Shown piece by piece: positions 1-5,138 of a stretch of 9,053 nucleotides of DNA. How positions within the stretch are numbered: the first letter of the stretch is position 1; the number at the start of each line of letters is the position of its first letter. The stretch is from Caldifarciminota bacterium (GTDB lineage: Bacteria; Hydrothermota; Tepidihabitantia; Tepidihabitantales; Tepidihabitantaceae). A model generated the notes under the pieces. That model was not told the DNA's origin and searched no databases. It saw only the letters and a list, made by a program, of their open reading frames with translations. The stretch is taken from contig JAFGRF010000173.1 in the NCBI GenBank assembly GCA_016935295.1, positions 1-9,053 of the forward strand, in the 5' to 3' direction. The position numbers were made by a program, and so were the translations under genes.

Positions 1-129
1 CAGCGGGTCTCCCGCTGCGCTGGGCCCGCACAACTGCACTCCCCCATCCTGCCAGAGCGTCCTTCCCTGCCCAAGCACCGCCCCGGCAGACAGCGCCAGC
101 ACGCACAGGAGCAGTCTTGGTTTCACCAT
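1..129 (-). CDS. N-terminus of an exported protein (partial, runs off the left edge)
   Basis: An ATG at 129 on the minus strand opens a frame that stays open for 43 codons to the window edge. The protein begins MVKPRLLLCVLALSAGAVLG, a textbook Sec signal peptide: a short basic n-region, a hydrophobic core, then small residues with a likely cleavage after A-V-L-G. The mature part starts QGRTLWQDGGVQLCGP. An AGAGG lies 4 bases before the ATG, and a good promoter lies at 150-178, so unlike most genes here it has a short leader with a Shine-Dalgarno-like site. The mature start resembles large secreted proteins of sorting-domain type from FCB-group bacteria, but that is an impression; too little is visible to assign a function. 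It is divergent from the DUF4160 gene. Confidence 0.7.
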   Translation of the reverse strand, partial: MVKPRLLLCVLALSAGAVLGQGRTLWQDGGVQLCGPSAAGDPL

Positions 130-149
130 GCCGCCTCTTGGCTGGCCCG

Positions 150-178
150 AGTCTAGGTCTGTTCCGGCTCCGAGTCAA
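150..178 (-). promoter_or_regulatory. Sigma70-like promoter of the left-edge exported protein
   Basis: On the minus strand, TTGACT (173-178) is followed after exactly 17 bases by TAGACT (150-155). The -10 box ends 20 bases before the ATG at 129, leaving a predicted leader of about 13 bases that contains AGAGG. It is back to back with the promoter at 249-277. Confidence 0.6.
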
Positions 179-248
179 GCCGGGGCCGTGCATTTCGTCC
201 GACCGCCTCGTCCACCCTCACCGAACTGCCACCTGGACCAGTGCCACC

Positions 249-277
249 TTGACATCCCGGCAGGGCCACTGTAGCAT
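249..277 (+). promoter_or_regulatory. Sigma70-like promoter of the DUF4160-DUF2442-YgiT operon, leaderless spacing
   Basis: TTGACA (249-254) is a perfect -35 box, followed after 17 bases by TAGCAT (272-277). Only six bases separate the -10 box from the GTG at 284, so transcription should start at or within a base or two of the start codon. This spacing also supports GTG 284 as the true start. Confidence 0.65.
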
Positions 278-283
278 CGCTCC

Positions 284-544
284 GTGCCCGAGTTGAGCCG
301 TTTCTTCGGTATAGTGATTGCGATGTACTACAAGGACCACACCAGACCCCACTTCCATGCGAAGTACGCGGGCCAGACCGGTGTGTTCTCGCTGCCCGAA
401 CTCAGGCTGATTGAGGGCACCCTCCCCAAGCGCGTGATCTCACTTGTGCTGGAATGGGCTTTCGACCACCGCGACGAGTTGCTGCGGGACTGGGACCTCG
501 CCCGTGCTAGACAACCGCTGCTGCCCATCGCCCCGCTCGACTGA
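284..544 (+). CDS. DUF4160 family protein, probable toxin-antitoxin component
   Basis: An 86-residue protein matching the DUF4160 family over its length. The N-terminal half carries the family's FGIVIAMYYKDHTRPHFHAK pattern (residues 8-27), with strongly conserved aromatic and His residues. The C-terminal half has the usual LEWAFDHRDELLRDW helix. DUF4160 genes typically sit directly before DUF2442 genes, as here, with only six bases between stop and next start; the pair is generally regarded as a toxin-antitoxin-like module, but which partner is toxic is not established. The GTG start is chosen because the -10 box ends six bases upstream and the family N-terminus follows directly. There is no Shine-Dalgarno site, consistent with a leaderless message. 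Confidence 0.85.
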   Translation: MPELSRFFGIVIAMYYKDHTRPHFHAKYAGQTGVFSLPELRLIEGTLPKRVISLVLEWAFDHRDELLRDWDLARARQPLLPIAPLD

Positions 545-550
545 CAGACC

Positions 551-817
551 ATGCACTTCGTAAGAAAAGCGACATATGCCGGCGAGTGGCGGCTGCTGGT
601 TGTGTTCGATAACGGCGATGAGCGACTGGTTGACCTGAAGCCGCATCTAGACGGTCCGATATTCGAACCGCTGAAGGACCCCGCCTACTTCCGGGGCTTT
701 CGCGTGAACGAGGACATCGATACCGTCGTCTGGGAGAACGGCGCTGACTTCTCTCCTGACTTTCTGTACGAGATCGGCCAGCCGGTCTCTGAAGCCACCC
801 GCGCGGCCGACCACTAA
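551..817 (+). CDS. DUF2442 family protein, partner of the DUF4160 gene
   Basis: An 88-residue small protein with the DUF2442 layout. An N-terminal beta-rich part (WRLLVVFDNGDERLVDLKP, residues 13-31) is followed by PIFEPLKDPAYFRGFRV and the ending DTVVWENGADFSPDFLYE, which is the family's signature tail. The last dozen residues are unconserved. DUF2442 proteins are small, probably DNA-binding or partner-binding proteins found beside DUF4160 genes. The ATG lies six bases after the previous stop and has no obvious ribosome site, suggesting translational coupling. The assignment to family is firm; the exact role is not known. Confidence 0.85.
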   Translation: MHFVRKATYAGEWRLLVVFDNGDERLVDLKPHLDGPIFEPLKDPAYFRGFRVNEDIDTVVWENGADFSPDFLYEIGQPVSEATRAADH

Positions 818-853
818 CGGTTCCATCCGCCGAGGTGGCCGGAACCCACAGCC

Positions 854-859
854 AGGAGG
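854..859 (+). promoter_or_regulatory. Ribosome binding site AGGAGG that fixes the YgiT-type start
   Basis: AGGAGG ends five bases before GTG 865. It is the strongest Shine-Dalgarno sequence in the window, and it shows that the in-frame GTG at 835, upstream of it, is not the start. It contrasts with the leaderless layout of the first genes of operons here. Confidence 0.7.
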
Positions 860-864
860 AAACT

Positions 865-1089
865 GTGAAATGTAGCATTAAGGATTGCAGCGGCGAATGT
901 GAAACCCGCGAGATCACACACACGGTCCGTTGCCACGGCCAGGTCGTCGTGATCGACCACGTCCCGGCTGAGGTATGCTCGGTATGCGGCGACGTGCTAC
1001 TCAGCCGGGATACGGTGCGCCATATCGAGCAACTCCTGCGTACAGCCGACCGACCAGCGCGCAGGGTCCCGCTGTACGAATACGCATAG
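865..1089 (+). CDS. YgiT/MqsA-type zinc finger protein
   Basis: A 74-residue protein matching the zinc-binding N-terminal domain of MqsA-type antitoxins (YgiT-type zinc finger). Cys3 and Cys8 (with Cys12 as an extra candidate) form the first half-site, and the C-S-V-C pair at 38-41 forms the second. Between them lies the family's THTV...GQVVVIDHVPAEVC strand region. The protein ends VPLYEYA, a common end for this subfamily. There is no C-terminal helix-turn-helix, so it is the short form. Read from the earlier GTG at 835 it would gain ten unconserved residues and the ribosome site would fall inside the gene; I therefore start at 865. It sits 47 bases after DUF2442 and is probably co-transcribed. 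The toxin partner usual for this family is not adjacent. Confidence 0.85.
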   Translation: MKCSIKDCSGECETREITHTVRCHGQVVVIDHVPAEVCSVCGDVLLSRDTVRHIEQLLRTADRPARRVPLYEYA

Positions 1090-1179
1090 CCGGTCTGCCA
1101 CGGTGTCCTCACGTCGGAGTGCGGACCACAGCAGACTAGGTCTGGGCTTCACCTCAGCGCCTCTTCGGTGCGGTGCATC

Positions 1180-1464
1180 TTACTTCAGCTTGACGACCTT
1201 GGCGCGGAGGCCGGGACCGGCTTCGATGACATAGACGCCGGGCGGAACGATCATGTCCCAAACCTCTGATCACTCGAGGAGGACGTCCTTGCGGATAGCT
1301 TGCGGCTTGCTGCTGGCTTGAGCTTGCGCTTGGGCTGCTCTGACGAAGTACAGCTCCGGCGCCAACGACTCCTGCACCGCCGCGTGCTCCTGAAAGGACA
1401 GCCTCGACGCAGGCGCAGCCGTCGCCCCAAGCAGGAGAACGAGGTACCACCGCCGCAGGTTCAT
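1180..1464 (-). pseudogene. Relic exported protein: signal peptide joined to two sorting-signal-like tails
   Basis: An ATG at 1464 opens 64 codons. They begin with a signal peptide (MNLRRWYLVLLLGATAAPAS) and then run, after about 12 residues, into ESLAPELYFVRAAQA and AIRKDVLLE before a TGA at 1270-1272. Reading on in the same frame past that stop gives VWDMIVPPGVYVIEAGPG and KVVKLK, ending at TAA 1180-1182. Both endings follow the pattern LAPGVYFVR...KVVxL, typical of type A C-terminal sorting domains of type IX-secreted proteins. The simplest reading is a decayed gene whose central passenger has been deleted, leaving the start, one tail and a second, older tail. A translated 64-residue mini-protein cannot be excluded, because a good promoter survives upstream. 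Confidence 0.55.
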
Positions 1465-1473
1465 GACGCGATG

Positions 1474-1501
1474 ATTCTAGTCCGGCCTATACCCCTGTCA
1501 A
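1474..1501 (-). promoter_or_regulatory. Sigma70-like promoter of the relic exported gene, leaderless spacing
   Basis: On the minus strand, a perfect TTGACA (1496-1501) is followed after 16 bases by TAGAAT (1474-1479). Nine bases then lead to the ATG at 1464, giving a predicted leader of about two or three bases. Confidence 0.6.
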
Positions 1502-1599
1502 ACCGGCGGGCAGTGACTCGCAGGCGGCTGCAAGGTCTCGGTTGTGAGTCCACCAACTTGGACCTAGCCTCAGGCTTTCCTGTTGTTGGCTGGGTCTCG

Positions 1600-1628
1600 T
1601 TGACTCGCAGCCCGTGGAAGGCTAGACT
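1600..1628 (+). promoter_or_regulatory. Sigma70-like promoter of the nucleotidyltransferase gene, leaderless spacing
   Basis: TTGACT (1600-1605), 17 bases, TAGACT (1623-1628), then only five bases to ATG 1634. Transcription should start at or next to the A of the start codon. The ten bases TGACTCGCAG that include part of the -35 box also occur at 1514-1523. Confidence 0.65.
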
Positions 1629-1633
1629 CAGAC

Positions 1634-1936
1634 ATGAGTCCAAAGCTGGCCGTTGACCAGACACAGCTTGCGGAGTTCTGCCGCCGGCATCACATCCGCA
1701 GGCTGCCTCTGTTTGGCTCCGTGCTGAAAGGCACGCCCCGCCCTGACAGCGACGTGGACGTTCTTGTCCAGTTCGAGCCGGAGCACGTCCCGGGCCTGCT
1801 GACTCTGGCCGGACTGGAGATCGAGCTATCGCGGTTGCTCGGAAGGAAGGCCGACGTGCGCACGGCCGAAGACCTGAGCCGCTACTTCCGCGACGAGGTA
1901 GTCGCTCAGGCGCAGTTGCTGTATGCCGCTGCCTGA
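1634..1936 (+). CDS. MNT-type minimal nucleotidyltransferase, antitoxin-like
   Basis: A 100-residue minimal nucleotidyltransferase of the MNT/MntA type. The DNA polymerase beta-like active site is clear: LFGSVLKG (26-33) supplies the Gly28-Ser29 motif, followed ten residues later by Asp40-Val-Asp42 in DVDVLVQF. A third acidic residue is likely Asp74 in RKADVRT. In MntA/HepT systems the MNT protein AMPylates the HEPN ribonuclease partner and so neutralises it. The end of this protein, RDEVVAQAQLLYAAA, is the usual junction where a HEPN gene starts in an overlapping frame. Here an ATG at 1923 does overlap the stop, but its frame closes after 14 codons, so the partner seems lost. The ATG start is supported by the leaderless promoter just upstream. 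Confidence 0.9.
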   Translation: MSPKLAVDQTQLAEFCRRHHIRRLPLFGSVLKGTPRPDSDVDVLVQFEPEHVPGLLTLAGLEIELSRLLGRKADVRTAEDLSRYFRDEVVAQAQLLYAAA

Positions 1937-1967
1937 CATCGTCCGCCCGCATAACGCGGACGTGTAG
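1923..1967 (+). pseudogene. Possible remnant of the HEPN partner start
   Basis: An ATG at 1923 overlaps the last 14 bases of the nucleotidyltransferase gene in another frame, the position where a HEPN partner normally begins. It reads MPLPDIVRPHNADV and then stops at TAG 1965-1967. HEPN partners often begin with a comparable MxxxDxVRLRHM stretch, so the first eight residues fit, but the match is short and could be chance. Confidence 0.25.
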
Positions 1968-2235
1968 CAGTCGACCCACAGAAGCCGAGGCCTTCCGGCC
2001 CCGTTCAGTCCGAATCCTACCTCAGACTCTAGTTCATCGACACTGGAGAGAGAAATGGTCACTTCCGCATTTCCAGCCTGACGCGTATCAAGAGTCCGGT
2101 CACGAAGGACCATGATACGAGTGCTAGTCTGCCGACCCGTGGGCGGATTCTGCCCTGCAATCAGCCGCGGCCATTGGCCGCGAGCAATTACCTTCCAGAT
2201 TCCTGATTGCGGAGTGGCAGGCGGGACGGCTCAGC
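1968..2235. other. Intergenic stretch without a convincing gene
   Basis: No frame on either strand shows a recognisable protein. On the plus strand an open stretch from about 2031 to 2205 has no start codon near a ribosome site or promoter, and its translation is low-complexity and unfamiliar. There is no tRNA-like fold and no sigma70-like promoter that I can see. A short GGCC-TTCC-GGCC hairpin near 1990 might weakly end the nucleotidyltransferase message. The nested inverted repeat at 2157-2210 is the only clear structure. Confidence 0.4.
2157..2210. repeat. Nested inverted repeat
   Basis: Outer arms GCAATCAG (2157-2164) and CTGATTGC (2203-2210) are perfect reverse complements. Inside them a strong hairpin, CGCGGCC-ATT-GGCCGCG (2166-2182), sits right beside the left arm. 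There is no T-run for a terminator. It could be a decayed mobile-element end, a structured RNA fragment or a protein site. Confidence 0.4.
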
Positions 2236-2267
2236 GCCCGCTTGCGGTTGGCGGAGTGAAAGCGGGC
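2236..2267 (-). terminator. Hairpin just after the toxin gene, weak terminator candidate
   Basis: Perfect 8-bp arms GCCCGCTT and AAGCGGGC with a 16-base loop lie two bases beyond the toxin stop codon on the minus strand. There is no U-run, so it may only slow polymerase or protect the 3' end of the message. Confidence 0.35.
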
Positions 2268-2269
2268 AC

Positions 2270-2527
2270 CTAACGGCCGCGAATCAGCCGGTCATACTCG
2301 CCGTGGGGACCGATCCACACCCAGATGAAGTTCTCCCCATCGGCAACCGCAAGGGCGCGATGAGCCATGTCAATCCGGACTGACCAGAATTTGCCCGCGG
2401 GTTTGAAACGTAGCGAAGGATGGCGCGGGTTTTGACGCAGGAGCGTAAAGGCTTTATCAGCGTGCTCTCGCGCCTTCCCGGGCAACCGGCGATAGCAGCG
2501 CCAGTACCGCCCGGTCGCGCGATGCAT
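2270..2527 (-). CDS. RelE/ParE-superfamily toxin
   Basis: An 85-residue protein of the RelE/ParE toxin fold. It shows the helix pair at the N-terminus (RYWRCYRRLPGKAREHADKA, residues 7-26), the HPSLRFKPAG turn (36-45), the central strand FWSVRIDMAHRALAV (47-61) and the closing strand FIWVWIGPHGEYDRLI (67-82), where the W-x-G-x-H-xEY motif is typical. Members either cut mRNA on the ribosome or poison gyrase; the sequence alone does not say which. Basic residues Arg51, Arg57 and His75 are candidates for the active surface. Its ATG shares one base with the antitoxin stop (TGATG), so translation is coupled and the antitoxin is made first. Length is normal and the gene looks intact. Confidence 0.85.
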   Translation of the reverse strand: MHRATGRYWRCYRRLPGKAREHADKAFTLLRQNPRHPSLRFKPAGKFWSVRIDMAHRALAVADGENFIWVWIGPHGEYDRLIRGR

Positions 2528-2745
2528 CAGAGGTCGTGCAGTTTGCCGGAGCGTTTGGCGTCGCGAGCTTCCTGCACGAGGAAGTCCAACTTGCCGGAAG
2601 CTGAGTCCGTCTGGATGTCCCGATCCCAGTCTTCCCAGTCCCGTTTAAGGAACCAACGGCGGAACTCATCGTACTCCGGCTCGGTCAGTTGCTCAACTGC
2701 GGTCTCGAGTTCCGCAAGCCGGCCTGAGGAACTGGTCCGTGACAT
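2527..2745 (-). CDS. Antitoxin of the RelE/ParE-type pair
   Basis: A 72-residue acidic protein upstream of and overlapping the toxin gene. Residues 10-35 form an amphipathic helix (LAELETAVEQLTEPEYDEFRRW), followed by a W-rich acidic part, DWEDWDRDI. The tail, GKLDFLVQEARDAKRSGKLHDL, is the sort of segment that wraps a RelE-like toxin. I know of similar unnamed antitoxins that pair with this toxin type; there is no clear ribbon-helix-helix or helix-turn-helix, so autoregulation is uncertain. The frame is open upstream to an earlier start at 2811, but the ATG at 2745 sits seven bases after a good -10 box, which makes the longer form inconsistent with the promoter. Confidence 0.75.
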   Translation of the reverse strand: MSRTSSSGRLAELETAVEQLTEPEYDEFRRWFLKRDWEDWDRDIQTDSASGKLDFLVQEARDAKRSGKLHDL

Positions 2746-2752
2746 ACGCGTA

Positions 2753-2781
2753 AGTGTAGTCCTGCGAGAAACTGGAGTCAA
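2753..2781 (-). promoter_or_regulatory. Sigma70-like promoter of the antitoxin-toxin operon, leaderless spacing
   Basis: On the minus strand, TTGACT (2776-2781), 17 bases, TACACT (2753-2758), then seven bases to ATG 2745. The predicted transcript starts at or within a base or so of the start codon. This decides between the two possible antitoxin starts. Confidence 0.6.
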
Positions 2782-3030
2782 TACGCGCCACCGGCCGCGG
2801 CCGAGGGCCACGAGTTCCCTGTTGGCAGCTCTGACTCTGCACTCCCGACACCCAACCTGCTGCCCAGGTAGCGCGGTTCATCATGATGAACCCGCCCGCT
2901 CAAGATTTGAGATTGTGGATTGGACGATGAACGCACCGGCATGGAAGTTCCGCACTGGCGTCGTCAACAGCGAGCATTTCGGATGCGGTCTTGGCGTCCT
3001 TAGGGTTCCCGGCTCTCCAACCGCGCGGAA
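2782..3030. other. Intergenic stretch between the toxin pair and the membrane operon
   Basis: I see no supported gene on either strand; open frames crossing it have unfamiliar, Arg/Ser/Pro-rich translations typical of shadows in GC-rich DNA. It contains GC-rich low-complexity sequence near 2790-2812, the 18-bp palindrome at 2875-2892, and a less GC-rich patch near 2900-2930. Confidence 0.4.
2875..2892. repeat. Perfect 18-bp palindrome, possible operator
   Basis: GGTTCATCATGATGAACC equals its own reverse complement over all 18 bases. Such a site suits a dimeric regulator. It lies about 95 bases upstream of the antitoxin -35 box and about 140 bases upstream of the membrane operon -35 box, so it overlaps neither promoter; the regulatory role is inference. 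Confidence 0.5.
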
Positions 3031-3058
3031 TTGACACCCAGACCGCCCCCGCTAAGCT
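3031..3058 (+). promoter_or_regulatory. Sigma70-like promoter of the membrane-protein operon
   Basis: A perfect TTGACA (3031-3036) is followed after 16 bases by TAAGCT (3053-3058). Twelve bases then lead to GTG 3071, a predicted leader of about five bases. An ATG at 3061 is closer but in another frame. Confidence 0.5.
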
Positions 3059-3070
3059 TGATGCCGCCCA

Positions 3071-4222
3071 GTGTTGACGACTACCTGTATCGTCCTCGGT
3101 ACGCTGCTGGGACTGATGCCGCCGGCAACGGTCTCAGCTTCTGACACGCCTAACGACCAGGGGCAGTCCATCAGTCTGACCTGGGCCGTGCCCGAGGGCG
3201 AATCCCTCCCTATCACTAGTTTCAAGGTGCTCCGATCCCCCAGCCCGGATTCCGGATTCGCGGTTGTCGGTACCGAGGCCGGAACCAGCACCGGCTACGT
3301 GGACGGCGAGGTGCAGGACGGCGTACGCTACTGGTACGCGGTCGAGGCGAAGACCGACGCCGACTCAGCCCGCAGCGCCGCGGTCGGCCCGGTTGAAAGC
3401 AGGGCCCAGTGGTTCAACACCGCCCTGGTGAACATACTTGTTGTGACCGTCGTCATCTGCGCCGTGTTCCTGTACTATCTGCAGCGCGCGCGCAAGGGCG
3501 CGAAGATGTACGTCCGGAAGATCGCCGGGCTCGACGCGATTGACGACGCGCTGGGCCGTGCGACCGAAATGGGCAAACCCATCCTCTTCAGCTTCGGCCT
3601 CGGCTACATAACCGACCTGGTGGTCATCGCGGCCCTGCCGCTGCTCCGCAAGGTGGCGAAGAAGTCGGCCGAATACTCGACCCGGCTCATCGTGCCCAAT
3701 TCCGACCCGATCGTGATGACCGCGGCGCAGGAGACCGTGAAGGAAGCCTACACCGAAATGGGCCGGCCCGACTTCTACAACCCGGACAACGTGACCTTCC
3801 TGACCTCGGACCAGTTCGGCTACGCCGCAGGCGTGGACGGCATCATTCTGCGCGAGAAGCCGGGCGCCATCTTCTGGCTGGGCTACTTCTATGCCGAGTC
3901 GCTGATCATGGCCGAGACCGGCCACGCGGTCGGCGCCATCCAGCTCGCCGGCACAACCGAAACGACCCAGCTTCCGTTCTTCGTCGCCGCCTGCGACTAC
4001 ACGATGATCGGCGAGGAAATCTACGCGGCCTCGTGCTACCTGAGGCCCGAGCCGGTGCTCCTGGGTACGCTCAAGGGCGAGGACTTCATCCGTTTCTGGC
4101 TCATCGTACTGGTCACCGCAACCGTGCTGCTGGGCACGGCCGGGGCCGTGTTGTCCCGGCAGGCGCCGGTGTTGAACACGATGTTCGAAACCGTGGTCCG
4201 CTGGGCGACCCCCGCGTACTGA
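3071..4222 (+). CDS. FN3 domain membrane protein, DUF6754-like
   Basis: A 383-residue protein. Residues 1-24 look like a signal peptide ending PATVSAS. Residues about 33-110 form a fibronectin type III domain (ISLTWAVPEG, ITSFKVLRSP, YVDGEVQDGVRYWYAVEA). A membrane helix follows (116-138), then the basic QRARKGAK, which puts the next 200 residues in the cytoplasm. That domain (145-335) matches the pattern I associate with DUF6754 (GKPILFSFGLGYITDL, RLIVPNSDPIV, AGVDGIILREKPGAIFWLGYFYAESLIMAE). A second helix (341-361) leads to a short outer tail. No catalytic motif is apparent. The GTG start is the only one that includes the whole signal peptide after the promoter. It heads a run of envelope genes; an FN3 outside and a large domain inside suggest a scaffold or sensor role, but function is unknown. 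Confidence 0.75.
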   Translation: MLTTTCIVLGTLLGLMPPATVSASDTPNDQGQSISLTWAVPEGESLPITSFKVLRSPSPDSGFAVVGTEAGTSTGYVDGEVQDGVRYWYAVEAKTDADSARSAAVGPVESRAQWFNTALVNILVVTVVICAVFLYYLQRARKGAKMYVRKIAGLDAIDDALGRATEMGKPILFSFGLGYITDLVVIAALPLLRKVAKKSAEYSTRLIVPNSDPIVMTAAQETVKEAYTEMGRPDFYNPDNVTFLTSDQFGYAAGVDGIILREKPGAIFWLGYFYAESLIMAETGHAVGAIQLAGTTETTQLPFFVAACDYTMIGEEIYAASCYLRPEPVLLGTLKGEDFIRFWLIVLVTATVLLGTAGAVLSRQAPVLNTMFETVVRWATPAY

Positions 4223-4235
4223 GGAGAGGAATATC

Positions 4236-4316
4236 AACCACAAAGACACCAAGAGCACCAAGCGGATGGAACCCAGACTCCGGATCCTGACCTTTGTGCC
4301 TTTGTGTCTTGGTGGT
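4236..4316. repeat. 81-bp imperfect palindromic repeat, copy 1
   Basis: The left arm starts AACCACAAAGACACCAAGAG (4236) and the right arm ends TGCCTTTGTGTCTTGGTGGT (4316). About 15 of the 17 outermost positions pair in the imperfect hairpin; each arm is itself built of short CACCAAGA/CACAAAGG units. It fills the gap between two genes, 13 bases after a stop and 14 before the next ATG. Copy 2 is at 5044-5124: by eye 73 of 81 positions agree, including an unbroken 38-base match at the right end. It is AT-richer than the genes around it. Confidence 0.85.
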
Positions 4317-4330
4317 AAGGATCCGGTCCG

Positions 4331-5029
4331 ATGAAACGTACTGTCCCGCTCGTACTCGTCTTTTCGACCGCGGTAGTGCTGATCGTCGCGTTCTTCATCC
4401 CCCACAAGCCGTTCGGCGACCTCCAATCGCGGTTCCTGAACTGGTACACTATCGTGTCCGGGTTCACGTTCCTGCTCGGACTCGACTCCCTGACCCGGCA
4501 TCACCTGACCCGGGTCTTCCGCCGCGGGCAGAACTGGGGCTACAGCCTCGTGCTCGTGCTGGCGCTCTTCGCCACCATGGGGCTGGGATTCTACTCCTGG
4601 TTCAAATTCCAGAGCCCGTTCGCCCTGCGTGCCCCTTTCATGTGGCTCTACACCTATATGATTATCCCGCTCCAGTCCACGATGTTCGCGAGCCTCGCCT
4701 TCTTCATCGTGTCCGCCGCCTACCGCGCGTTCCGTATCCGCAACTTCGCCGCTACCCTGCTGCTGGTTGCGGCCGTCCTGGTGATGGTCGGCAACGTGCC
4801 GCTGGGCGGCTCGATATGGCGGAGCATCGGCGCCCTGGTCCACGCGGTAGTGCCGGCAGTGGACGCGGCGGCATTCGGCAGGCTGGAGGCCTTCGCGGCG
4901 GTCAAGGACTGGCTGATGTCCATCGCCACCGCTTCGGCGATGCGCGGCATCGGTATCGGCCTTGCCCTCGGCGGCATCGCGATGTCGCTCCGCATCATCC
5001 TCGGCATCGAACGCACGTACATGAGCTAG
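4331..5029 (+). CDS. Six-helix integral membrane protein, function unknown
   Basis: A 232-residue, strongly hydrophobic protein. Likely membrane helices: 5-24, 38-54, 70-92, 105-131, 138-157 and 205-225. A conserved-looking loop after helix 2 is basic (RHHLTRVFRRGQNWG, 56-70) and so probably cytoplasmic. The stretch 160-203 between helices 5 and 6 is amphipathic and may lie on the membrane surface. I see no transporter signature, no catalytic motif and no family I can name with confidence. The ATG is 14 bases after the palindromic repeat, with AAGGA nine bases upstream as a possible ribosome site. Its place between the FN3/DUF6754-like gene and the next membrane gene suggests a shared complex. 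Confidence 0.75.
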   Translation: MKRTVPLVLVFSTAVVLIVAFFIPHKPFGDLQSRFLNWYTIVSGFTFLLGLDSLTRHHLTRVFRRGQNWGYSLVLVLALFATMGLGFYSWFKFQSPFALRAPFMWLYTYMIIPLQSTMFASLAFFIVSAAYRAFRIRNFAATLLLVAAVLVMVGNVPLGGSIWRSIGALVHAVVPAVDAAAFGRLEAFAAVKDWLMSIATASAMRGIGIGLALGGIAMSLRIILGIERTYMS

Positions 5030-5043
5030 GAATAAGGATGGTT

Positions 5044-5124
5044 AACCACAGAGACACCAAGAGCACCAAGAGAACAGAATCCGGAATCCGGATCCTGACC
5101 TTTGTGCCTTTGTGTCTTGGTGGT
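5044..5124. repeat. 81-bp imperfect palindromic repeat, copy 2
   Basis: Same orientation and length as copy 1, with the left arm differing at one of 27 positions and the central 17 bases diverged (10 of 17 agree). It starts 14 bases after a TAG and ends 14 bases before ATG 5139. The spacer to the start codon keeps ATCCGGT in both copies, so conservation runs nearly from stop codon to start codon. This copy lacks the AAGGA present after copy 1. Confidence 0.85.
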
Positions 5125-5138
5125 AGAAATCCGGTTCC

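Noticed and set aside
507..1112. A 201-codon minus-strand frame
   Set aside because: Opposite the DUF2442 and YgiT-type genes; Ser/Arg-rich shadow without motifs.
1461..1979. A 172-codon minus-strand frame opposite the nucleotidyltransferase
   Set aside because: The plus-strand gene has a complete active-site motif and promoter; this frame is an Arg-rich shadow.
2005..2040. A possible tRNA T-arm near a GTTC...GAATCC stretch
   Set aside because: No matching acceptor, D or anticodon arms could be built around it on either strand.
2420..3034. A 204-codon plus-strand frame over the toxin-antitoxin pair
   Set aside because: Antisense to two recognisable genes, with no promoter, ribosome site or familiar sequence.
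3365..4843. A 492-codon open frame on the minus strand
   Set aside because: It lies opposite two convincing membrane-protein genes and crosses the repeat; its translation is full of His, Glu, Gln and Gly with no fold, typical of the antisense of GC-rich genes.
4223..5138. A CRISPR array suggested by the repeated short CACCAAG/CACAAAG units
   Set aside because: There are only two copies about 800 bases apart, each palindromic, with a gene rather than a spacer between them.
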